Positions 1 to 4,019 of a DNA stretch of 5,178 bases are shown here, one piece after another; within the stretch, counting starts at the first letter, position 1, and each line of letters starts with the position of its first letter. This stretch comes from Desulfobacteraceae bacterium. Its GTDB lineage: Bacteria > Desulfobacterota > Desulfobacteria > Desulfobacterales > UBA11574. The notes under the pieces are model-generated. The model ran no database searches, was not told the origin of the DNA, and saw only the letters and a program-made list of their open reading frames with translations. The position numbers were made by a program, and so were the translations under genes. Location: contig PKTV01000400.1 of the NCBI GenBank assembly GCA_002868985.1, positions 1 through 5,178 of the forward strand. Reading direction: 5' to 3'.

Positions 1-37
1 CAAACAGGTTCACGAAACTTTTATAATTAACGGGAAA

Positions 38-42
38 AAGGA
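38..42 (+). promoter_or_regulatory. Shine-Dalgarno deciding the start at 50
   Basis: AAGGA lies 7 bases before ATG 50 and only one base before GTG 44. The spacing favours ATG 50 as the start of the HTH-receiver gene. Confidence 0.6.
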
Positions 43-49
43 CGTGGAT

Positions 50-691
50 ATGAAAGAAACCATTCTGATCGATACGAGTGAAATCATTAAGCTTTTGAAT
101 TTTTCTCTTGAATCTTTAAGAAAATATAAGCGTCTTGGATTGATCAGGGCATGTACAAAAATCTGGGATAAAGATCTTTTCGACAAGGACGATATATTAA
201 TAAGAAAAAAAATTATAGAGGCATGCAAGAAGAATAGCGTGGGTTTTGATGGAATCGTAAAATACATAAAAGCATATGAAATGAATAAAAATATCCCGTT
301 TGAATTCGATAATTTCAAAGGAGTAAAGACATTATTAATCATAGAAGATGATGAGTCGGTATGTGAATTTTTAAAAAAGTATTTAACGCGTTCTTTTTAT
401 GCAAATGAATTATTAATTTTCTATGCAACGGATGGTAAATCTGGAATAAAATTAGCCCGTGAAATACCGCAAGACCTTATCGTACTGGATATGGTTTTAG
501 GTGTAGGGATGGATGGTATGGCAGTTTACAAAGAACTAAAAAATGATCCTCGAACTAACCAGTCAAAGTTTATCTTTATTTCAGGTAATTTTGAATTCAA
601 ATCCAAAAAGGGAATATTTTTTAAAAAACCCATAAACATGAAAGAATTCGTAGATAAAATAAAAGAATTAACCGAGTTAAAACAGAATTAA
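50..691 (+). CDS. MerR-like HTH / response-regulator receiver protein
   Basis: A 213-residue transcription regulator with two domains. Residues about 5-60 look like a MerR/excisionase-type winged helix: DTSEIIKLLNFSLESLRKY is the helix-turn-helix, LGLI leads to the wing, and FDKDDI follows. Residues about 92-210 form a receiver domain with the full phosphorylation set: acidic pocket E99-D100-D101, phospho-acceptor D147 in LIVLD, switch residue S178 in FISG, and K193-P194. It should therefore be phosphorylated by an unseen histidine kinase and switch DNA binding. Most response regulators have the receiver first; here it is last. The start is placed at ATG 50 because AAGGA (38-42) sits 7 bases upstream; GTG 44 is only one base from that site. 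The frame stays open to the left window edge, so a longer protein cannot be excluded, but the HTH is complete as drawn. No target gene or kinase is visible. Confidence 0.88.
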   Translation: MKETILIDTSEIIKLLNFSLESLRKYKRLGLIRACTKIWDKDLFDKDDILIRKKIIEACKKNSVGFDGIVKYIKAYEMNKNIPFEFDNFKGVKTLLIIEDDESVCEFLKKYLTRSFYANELLIFYATDGKSGIKLAREIPQDLIVLDMVLGVGMDGMAVYKELKNDPRTNQSKFIFISGNFEFKSKKGIFFKKPINMKEFVDKIKELTELKQN

Positions 692-911
692 ACAAAAATA
701 TCCCTCTCATGCCTGGCATTTTCTGTGATGATTCTCTTACCTAAGGATTGGATGCGGTTGTGATCTGCAAAAGGATAGAATTCTCATTATCGGTCGTCAA
801 CCAATAATCCAATGGACGTCCCCTATATTCTCTATATTCTTTTAGAAGAGCCAAATAGTGATAGAACTTATTAATTTCACAGAGTCGTTGAGTTTGGGTT
901 AATTCTGATTA
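688..911 (-). pseudogene. possible frameshifted gene remnant
   Basis: Two overlapping open stretches on the minus strand read like one protein broken by a frameshift near 777-785. The upstream part (about 908 to 777) includes NKFYHYLALLKEYREYRG and RPLDYWLTTDNEN. The downstream part (about 783 to 691) includes FYPFADHNRIQSLGKRI and ITENARHERDIFV, ending at TAA 688-690, which overlaps the last codon of the plus-strand regulator. There is no ATG start, and the upstream part is closed off by a stop at 909-911. The family is not recognised. The region also holds a GGGGACGTCC-type string resembling extragenic repeat sequence, so the protein-like reading could be chance. Together the pieces would cover about 73 codons. 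Confidence 0.28.
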
Positions 912-979
912 AGATGGTTACAAAATGGTTTCAATTTGAGAGGGAGACAACCTTTATTCGGTTATCAACAGGATAATTA

Positions 980-1008
980 TTGATAAAAGGTGGAGGCCAT
1001 TCTATATT
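980..1008 (+). promoter_or_regulatory. sigma70-type promoter for the 1049 gene
   Basis: TTGATA (980-985) and TATATT (1003-1008) are separated by exactly 17 bases. Each hexamer differs from the consensus at one or two positions. The predicted transcript would start near 1015 and give a leader of about 34 bases with GGAGG just before the start codon. The 17-base spacing is the normal one, not the stretched 19-20 bases typical of classical MerR-activated promoters. Confidence 0.6.
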
Positions 1009-1027
1009 GCATATTGAATAGGCAATA
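1005..1027. repeat. short inverted repeat over the -10/+1 region
   Basis: TATTGC (1005-1010) and GCAATA (1022-1027) are perfect 6-base inverted arms with an 11-base spacer. They overlap the -10 box and the likely transcription start, where a repressor operator would work. Autoregulation by the downstream HTH protein is an inference. A 6-base repeat in AT-rich DNA can be chance. Confidence 0.3.
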
Positions 1028-1035
1028 ATCAATGC

Positions 1036-1040
1036 GGAGG
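1036..1040 (+). promoter_or_regulatory. Shine-Dalgarno deciding the start at 1049
   Basis: GGAGG ends 8 bases before ATG 1049 but only 2 bases before GTG 1043. ATG 1049 is therefore preferred. Confidence 0.7.
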
Positions 1041-1048
1041 CGGTGAAA

Positions 1049-1627
1049 ATGAGATCTTTTCAAGCGAAGGATATCCAAAAGCTGGTCGATATTAATAAAC
1101 ACAGGTATGACTATATTGCTTCAAAGATAGGAATAAAACCGGAAATTGATGAGGTTGAAAAAACCGGTTATCATCACCTGTATTCTTTTAAAAACCTACT
1201 GGAATTTGCGTTTGTGCATAAAGCAAACAACTTGGGGGTAACTCGAAAAGCCGCTAAAGAAATGCTGAATTTCTTATCTGATAACATAGAACTTAAGGAA
1301 GCAGGGCTTTTCGATCCGGGAAAAAGAATCAAAGCCTTGTTGCATTATGCAGATAGCAATAATGGTAAACTTTTCAAACTATTCGGCCCGTCAATATCTG
1401 CACAGGACAAAAAAGGCTTTTTCCTTGGAGAGAGGTTTGACACAATCAATAAATTTCTTAAAAAATCAGAAAACAAAGAAAATGAAATGAGCATTCCGAG
1501 GGTTAAAGAAGCAATGAAAAACTTGACATCACAATCAACATTCGCGGATTTAGCCGACTTTGATGGCTATATTACGATTAATCTTGGCGCCATTAAGGAT
1601 CGCGTTTTAGAGCAATTAAAAGAATAG
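1049..1627 (+). CDS. MerR-like HTH domain protein, function unknown
   Basis: A 192-residue soluble protein. Residues 3-60 resemble a MerR-type DNA-binding fold: SFQAKDIQKLVDI begins the first helix pair, and TGYHHLYSFKNLLEFAFV matches the wing and following helix (the 'GYRxYs..dl' pattern of the family). A further helix with KAAKEMLNFL follows. Residues from about 80 to the end are not recognised; they are mostly helical and charged, with a Lys/Glu-rich stretch (KKSENKENE) and the ending GAIKDRVLEQLKE. No metal-binding Cys cluster and no receiver domain is present. It has its own promoter and ribosome binding site. It is the second MerR-like protein within 400 bases, but the two share only the N-terminal fold. 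It probably binds DNA, and may repress its own promoter; both are inferences. Confidence 0.8.
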   Translation: MRSFQAKDIQKLVDINKHRYDYIASKIGIKPEIDEVEKTGYHHLYSFKNLLEFAFVHKANNLGVTRKAAKEMLNFLSDNIELKEAGLFDPGKRIKALLHYADSNNGKLFKLFGPSISAQDKKGFFLGERFDTINKFLKKSENKENEMSIPRVKEAMKNLTSQSTFADLADFDGYITINLGAIKDRVLEQLKE

Positions 1628-1759
1628 TTTTTTTAAAAAACCAATCTACTGCCAATAAAACAGGAAATAGGCTCATGGGAAGTTTATCATTATGAGTCTT
1701 GATTTTGAATAAGCCCACCATATCAATTTAATTTCAGATATCGCCAATAGTAAGGCTAA

Positions 1760-1773
1760 GCAAATCGATTTGC
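1760..1773. repeat. 14-bp perfect palindrome
   Basis: GCAAATCGATTTGC is self-complementary over all 14 bases, with no loop. It lies between the convergent ends of the 1049-1627 gene and the 1781-1969 minus-strand gene, 8 bases past the latter's stop. It has the form of a dimer binding site. It lacks the T-run and loop of an intrinsic terminator. Confidence 0.45.
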
Positions 1774-1780
1774 CTGGTTC

Positions 1781-1969
1781 CTAACGGCAATCCATTTCTT
1801 TTATTTTGAGACCCTCAAAGCAAAATATAAACGGCAACTCAGGTTGCATGTATCCTTGATACGCCTTGCATTTCTTTCGATTACGGCATTGCCGGCAAAC
1901 ATCAATATGCTTTCGTTGTTTTCCTTTCTTCGGACAAAATATGTATGTTTCGTTCTTTCTGCCCTTCAT
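1781..1969 (-). CDS. small Cys-rich, zinc-knuckle-like protein
   Basis: A 62-residue basic protein. C12, H21, C25, C28 and C34 fall in the pattern FCPKKGKQRKHIDVCRQC followed by RNRKKC, which looks like a small structural zinc site. After it come KAYQGYMQPELPF and two more Cys (50 and 61). I do not recognise a named family. The compact CxxC core and the many Lys/Arg residues suggest nucleic-acid or protein binding. No signal peptide or membrane segment. The ribosome binding site is weak (AGG about 7 bases before the ATG). It lies on the same strand as the FlbD-like and exporter genes but about 180 bases downstream, so it may be read from the same transcript. A zinc exporter nearby makes a zinc link tempting, but nothing shows it. 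Confidence 0.6.
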   Translation of the reverse strand: MKGRKNETYIFCPKKGKQRKHIDVCRQCRNRKKCKAYQGYMQPELPFIFCFEGLKIKEMDCR

Positions 1970-1993
1970 TTTTGGCCTATTGTTATAAATCCC

Positions 1994-2101
1994 CTAAGTA
2001 TTTGAACCATCAGAACCATCTTTAAACCTTCCAAGCTCAAGCGCAATAGTTAAATTGTATGACCGTCCCCCACACCGAGTGGCCCGACCCCAGTCCAACA
2101 T
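1994..2101 (-). CDS. possible 35-residue ORF or remnant
   Basis: An open frame from ATG 2099-2101 to TAG 1994-1996 reads MLDWGRATRCGGRSYNLTI, then ALELGRFKDGSDGSNT. The frame is open further upstream without another ATG (QAALVLGSALV). No ribosome binding site precedes the ATG. The ending comes from a short DNA tandem repeat (GAACCATC twice, 2004-2020). The GTCCCCC and GACCCC strings inside it resemble extragenic repeat DNA, so this may not be a gene. Confidence 0.2.
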   Translation of the reverse strand: MLDWGRATRCGGRSYNLTIALELGRFKDGSDGSNT

Positions 2102-2121
2102 GACAAGAGCAGACCCCAAGA

Positions 2122-2134
2122 CAAGCGCAGCTTG
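2122..2134. repeat. small hairpin downstream of the FlbD-like gene
   Basis: CAAGC (2122-2126) and GCTTG (2130-2134) form a 5-bp stem with a 3-base loop, 13 bases past the stop of the minus-strand gene. No T-run follows on the minus strand, so it is at best a weak terminator. Confidence 0.25.
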
Positions 2135-2147
2135 CCGGAAATCCGAG

Positions 2148-2339
2148 TTATAACAATCCTTTATACTTTAGCTTTTTAGTGATTTCTTCCAATGTTTCTT
2201 CCACATCAGTGAATGAACTGTGAGGAGGCTGCCAATGATATAGTCTTGAACCAGACTGCTCACCTTTTACGATTGTGGTTACCAAATCAAGATTGACCAC
2301 AAGCGCTTCTTTCTTAAATCCTGTCAGTTCGATAAACAT
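2148..2339 (-). CDS. FlbD-like small protein
   Basis: A 63-residue protein. The first half, MFIELTGFKKEALVVNLDLV followed by TTI, has the layout of the flagellar FlbD family (M-x-x-L-T, a conserved Asn before DLI/DLV, then E/T-T-I). The last part, DVEETLEEITKKLKYKG, matches the final helix of that family (VxExxxEVxxKI). The middle is different: SGSRLYHWQPPHSSF replaces the usual DTVITLxNGKKY strand pair, so I call it FlbD-like only. No flagellar gene is nearby. FlbD itself is poorly understood. The ATG overlaps the stop of an upstream reading frame as TAATG, and a doubled purine-rich ribosome binding site precedes it; both indicate real, translationally coupled expression. An alternative is an unrelated small beta-rich protein. 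Confidence 0.6.
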   Translation of the reverse strand: MFIELTGFKKEALVVNLDLVTTIVKGEQSGSRLYHWQPPHSSFTDVEETLEEITKKLKYKGLL

Positions 2340-2458
2340 TAATCCTCCTCTCCTCCGAAAAGATTGCCAATCCCGCTTCCCCTGGTTTTCTCAAACTTTT
2401 TCAAGGCCAACAAATTTGCTCTGGTGCTGGACTGAATCCTAATTGCTGGGTGTCGCGT
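2339..2458 (-). pseudogene. truncated gene tail before the FlbD-like gene
   Basis: The minus-strand frame closing at TAA 2339-2341 reads TRHPAIRIQSSTRANLLALK then KFEKTRGSGIGNLFGGEED. It looks like a genuine protein C-terminus: an amphipathic Lys-rich helix and an acidic tail, with the stop overlapping the next ATG by one base (TAATG), as in tight operons. There is no credible start: upstream the frame runs into the 39-base hairpin at 2459-2497 and meets a stop at 2486-2488. I infer that the 5' part was lost where the hairpin and the exporter gene now lie. The family is not recognised. A short ORF using a TTG codon cannot be excluded. Confidence 0.45.
2344..2356 (-). promoter_or_regulatory. 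doubled Shine-Dalgarno for the FlbD-like gene
   Basis: On the minus strand GGAGG occurs twice (2352-2356 and 2344-2348), ending 12 and 4 bases before ATG 2337-2339. Both lie within the last codons (GGEED) of the upstream frame, so the site also codes for the end of another protein. Confidence 0.55.
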
Positions 2459-2497
2459 CTTGAATAGTGAATAGTAGCACCTTATTCACTATTCAAG
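2459..2497. repeat. perfect 15-bp inverted repeat at the exporter stop
   Basis: CTTGAATAGTGAATA (2459-2473) and TATTCACTATTCAAG (2483-2497) are perfect complements with a 9-base loop (2474-2482). The right arm contains the stop codon of the exporter gene (2493-2495). Each arm holds a partial 7-base direct repeat (TGAATAG). It may end or protect the exporter transcript, but no T-run follows on the minus strand, so it is not a standard intrinsic terminator. It could also mark an inserted repeat element. Confidence 0.75.
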
Positions 2498-3452
2498 GTT
2501 TGACCTCTCTCTTTGAAAAATCATCTTCGGCTTTTATCCTGCCTCTTGGTCGTAGTGCCTCAGCCTCGATATATATACGGTTTACCACAGAAAGAGCGGC
2601 TTTTATTCTAGACTCCAAGCTATCAATTGTTTTCTCAATGTCATCTGGTGTGAGATCATCTGCGAAATTTACATCGAGGTTGACTAAAACCTGACTTGGT
2701 CCAAAATACAAACTCAATGGCCGCCGATAATTGATCACACGATTTTCTTCCTTAAGAATATTTATGATTTTATCGACATCCTCAGGCAAAAGTCCTTCAC
2801 CGATCAGCAAGGCCTTACATTCAATGGCGAAGAACAGCGCTACAATTACTAACAGGACACCAATCAGTACTGAGCCTATGCCATCAAAATATACCCAACC
2901 AGTTATTTGTCCAAGAAACACTGCGGAAAATGCTATCACCAGTCCGATCAAAGCAGCTGTATCTTCAATAACCACGGCAACGGTGGCACTATCTTTACTA
3001 TCTATAAGTGCTCTCAAAATTGGTTTAGAACCTCGGCTTTTATTGAATTCCTGCAATGCAACCCTCAAGGCAGCACCCTCAAAAATCATGGCAAGAATGA
3101 GAACCAGGTAGTTCCACCCGACATTCGTCAAGGGCTTCGGATGCTGAAGGTTCTTGATACCCTCATGAATCGCAAATCCGCCCCCAAGAGCAAATATTAA
3201 CAGCGCAACGACAAAACTCCAGAAAAAGACCTCTTTGCCATAGCAAAATGGGTGTGCATCATCGGCCGGTTTTTTGCTTCTCCGGACACCAATCAACAGG
3301 AGAAACCCGTTGCCTGAATCTACCAGAGAGTGTATCCCCTCGGAGAACATGGTAGAAGAACCTGTAAAAATGGCAGCAATAAACTTACTGATGGCAATAG
3401 CGGTATTTGCTATAATAGCGCCATAAATTGCCCTATTCGATGAGGCGGCCAT
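2493..3452 (-). CDS. CDF-family cation efflux protein, ZnT9-like
   Basis: A 319-residue inner-membrane exporter of divalent cations (probably zinc; other metals possible), expected to work by proton antiport. About six membrane helices can be placed near residues 8-30, 35-56, 75-95, 112-133, 156-181 and 185-211. Helix 2 has the metal-site pair H41/D45 in SEGIHSLVDSGN. The cytoplasmic loop RRSKKPADDAHPFCYGKE and the following FFWSFVVALLIF are typical of the ZnT9/SLC30A9 branch. In helix 5 the usual HxxxD is replaced by VVIEDTAALIG, also as in that branch. Residues about 212-305 form the cytoplasmic domain, ending VNRIYIEAEAL, and a charged tail follows. GAAGGA (3458-3463) lies 5 bases before the ATG. 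A 62-codon ORF ends one base upstream, suggesting coupling. The 3' end lies inside a perfect hairpin. Length and domains appear complete. Confidence 0.93.
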   Translation of the reverse strand: MAASSNRAIYGAIIANTAIAISKFIAAIFTGSSTMFSEGIHSLVDSGNGFLLLIGVRRSKKPADDAHPFCYGKEVFFWSFVVALLIFALGGGFAIHEGIKNLQHPKPLTNVGWNYLVLILAMIFEGAALRVALQEFNKSRGSKPILRALIDSKDSATVAVVIEDTAALIGLVIAFSAVFLGQITGWVYFDGIGSVLIGVLLVIVALFFAIECKALLIGEGLLPEDVDKIINILKEENRVINYRRPLSLYFGPSQVLVNLDVNFADDLTPDDIEKTIDSLESRIKAALSVVNRIYIEAEALRPRGRIKAEDDFSKREVKP

Positions 3453-3453
3453 A

Positions 3454-3642
3454 TTAATCCTTCACGAAGCCGGCATAGCTACTACCCCTGAGGTCCCGTG
3501 GAGCAGGAACAGCTATTATTGGTATTCGAATTCTAAAAATCACTTGTCTCCTATCATTCCATGTGGCCTGGGGAGTGACATCATGCTTTAACGTTACGTA
3601 CTCTGTATTGGAAACTCCGTAATGAGATGTTTCTCCATCCAT
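3454..3642 (-). CDS. hypothetical small protein upstream of the exporter
   Basis: A 62-residue ORF starting MDGETSHYGVSNTEYVTL and ending PRDLRGSSYAGFVKD. The middle has a short hydrophobic beta-like stretch (VIFRIRIPIIAVPAP) too short and polar for a membrane helix. The family is not recognised. In favour: its TAA stop is one base from the exporter ATG, and its last codons contain the exporter's ribosome binding site. Against: its own ribosome binding site is poor (AGGA almost touching the ATG), and another frame is open across its first third. It could be a leader peptide coupled to exporter translation, a gene remnant, or non-coding. Confidence 0.33.
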   Translation of the reverse strand: MDGETSHYGVSNTEYVTLKHDVTPQATWNDRRQVIFRIRIPIIAVPAPRDLRGSSYAGFVKD

Positions 3643-3645
3643 ATC

Positions 3646-3717
3646 CTAATTCAGCAACTCGATCTCCTCCGGCCGCCAGATCTGGCCCCTGCCTGTCGGA
3701 GTAAAACGTAGATCCCG
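3646..3717 (-). pseudogene. possible C-terminal gene fragment
   Basis: A minus-strand stretch reads RDLRFTPTGRGQIWRPEEIE then LLN and a TAG stop (3646-3648), one codon before the ATG of the 62-residue ORF and in the same frame. It looks like a protein C-terminus, but a stop at 3718-3720 cuts it off upstream, beside the large hairpin. A second minus-strand frame is also open here (…DRQGPDLAAGGDRVAELGYG…), so the true frame, if any, is unresolved. Confidence 0.22.
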
Positions 3718-3722
3718 TTATC

Positions 3723-3777
3723 GGGGCCCAGTTAAATTTTTCGAAGAAAAGGAGCGGAGCGAATTTAACCGGGGCCC
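3723..3777. repeat. large imperfect hairpin with GGGCCC ends
   Basis: Arms 3723-3738 and 3762-3777 match as inverted repeats at 14 of 16 positions (GGGGCCCAGTTAAATT against GGGCCCCGGTTAAATT). A 23-base purine-rich loop lies between them. It is followed at once by the heptamer repeat. The form fits a REP/MITE-like extragenic element or an atypical terminator. Confidence 0.6.
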
Positions 3778-3780
3778 TTT

Positions 3781-3801
3781 ACTCTTTGCTCTTTCCTCTT
3801 T
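3781..3801. repeat. 7-bp tandem repeat, NCTCTTT x3
   Basis: ACTCTTT, GCTCTTT and CCTCTTT follow one another without gaps, then a degenerate fourth copy. They sit in a 39-base tract (3775-3813) that has only two purines on the plus strand. Such a tract can slip during replication. Confidence 0.7.
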
Positions 3802-4019
3802 TCTTTTTTCTTCGGATTCCGTCCCCAAGATCCCGAAACGTATGAAATTATAGACGTCCCGGTATCCCTTAATAAGGATCAAAGGCAGACCTTGACCCCA
3901 TTTCTCGTATAGCATCATCCTCTCTTTATTTTTGTGATATTTTTGCTTGACCTGCCCATTAATGGATGACAGATTCAAATGCCAACGACAAATCATACCT
4001 TATCTCGTTACAGACTGAT

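Larger units (their letters stand above)
692..1048. other. intergenic region, 357 bases
   Basis: This gap separates the two MerR-like genes on the same strand. It holds the possible minus-strand remnant in its left two thirds, and a promoter, a short inverted repeat and a ribosome binding site in its right third. No RNA gene or GC-rich terminator stem was seen after the first gene. A second, weaker promoter-like pair, TTGAGT (888-893) and TAAGAT (910-915) at 16-base spacing, also faces the second gene. Confidence 0.6.
3718..3918 (-). pseudogene. doubtful minus-strand ORF ending in repeats
   Basis: An open frame from ATG 3916-3918 (an earlier ATG at 3994-3996 is possible) begins MMLYEKWGQGLPLILIKGYR and continues DVYNFIRFGILGTE. 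The last 30 or so residues are simply translated heptamer repeat and hairpin (KRKEERAKSKGP…). The first part could be a gene start cut by repeat insertion. It could also be chance reading of repeat DNA, since TGGGGTCAAGGTC lies in it. GAGAGG touches the ATG too closely to be a normal ribosome binding site. Confidence 0.18.
3643..4019. other. repeat-rich junction between divergent genes, 377 bases
   Basis: This segment lies between the minus-strand block and the plus-strand lipoprotein gene. It holds a short gene-like fragment, a large imperfect hairpin, a heptamer tandem repeat in a pyrimidine tract, and strings such as CCGTCCCC (3820-3827) and TTGACCCC (3892-3899). Those strings resemble extragenic repeats found near REP-type transposases; this resemblance is from memory, not from a search. 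No complete gene was seen. The only promoter-like pair facing the lipoprotein gene is TTGACC (3947-3952) with a poor -10 (CAGATT, 3970-3975). Confidence 0.55.

Noticed and set aside
10..342. Minus-strand open frame of 110 codons
   Set aside because: It is the antisense shadow of the HTH-receiver gene, whose domains and ribosome binding site are clear.
1628..1642. T7-A6 run after the 1049-1627 gene as an intrinsic terminator
   Set aside because: The stem would be purely A-T with no loop or GC base; not a credible terminator.
2467..3200. Three plus-strand open frames (2467-2694, 2731-3111, 2907-3200)
   Set aside because: All lie opposite the cation exporter gene, which has a clear family match; they are shadows.
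3646..3648. In-frame TAG joining two gene-like frames as a possible pyrrolysine codon
   Set aside because: Neither side resembles a methylamine methyltransferase, and a simple stop followed by a new start explains it.
3966..4019. Upstream ATG adding 18 residues to the lipoprotein
   Set aside because: The added residues are polar and would precede the signal peptide; ATG 4020 gives a normal lipoprotein signal.
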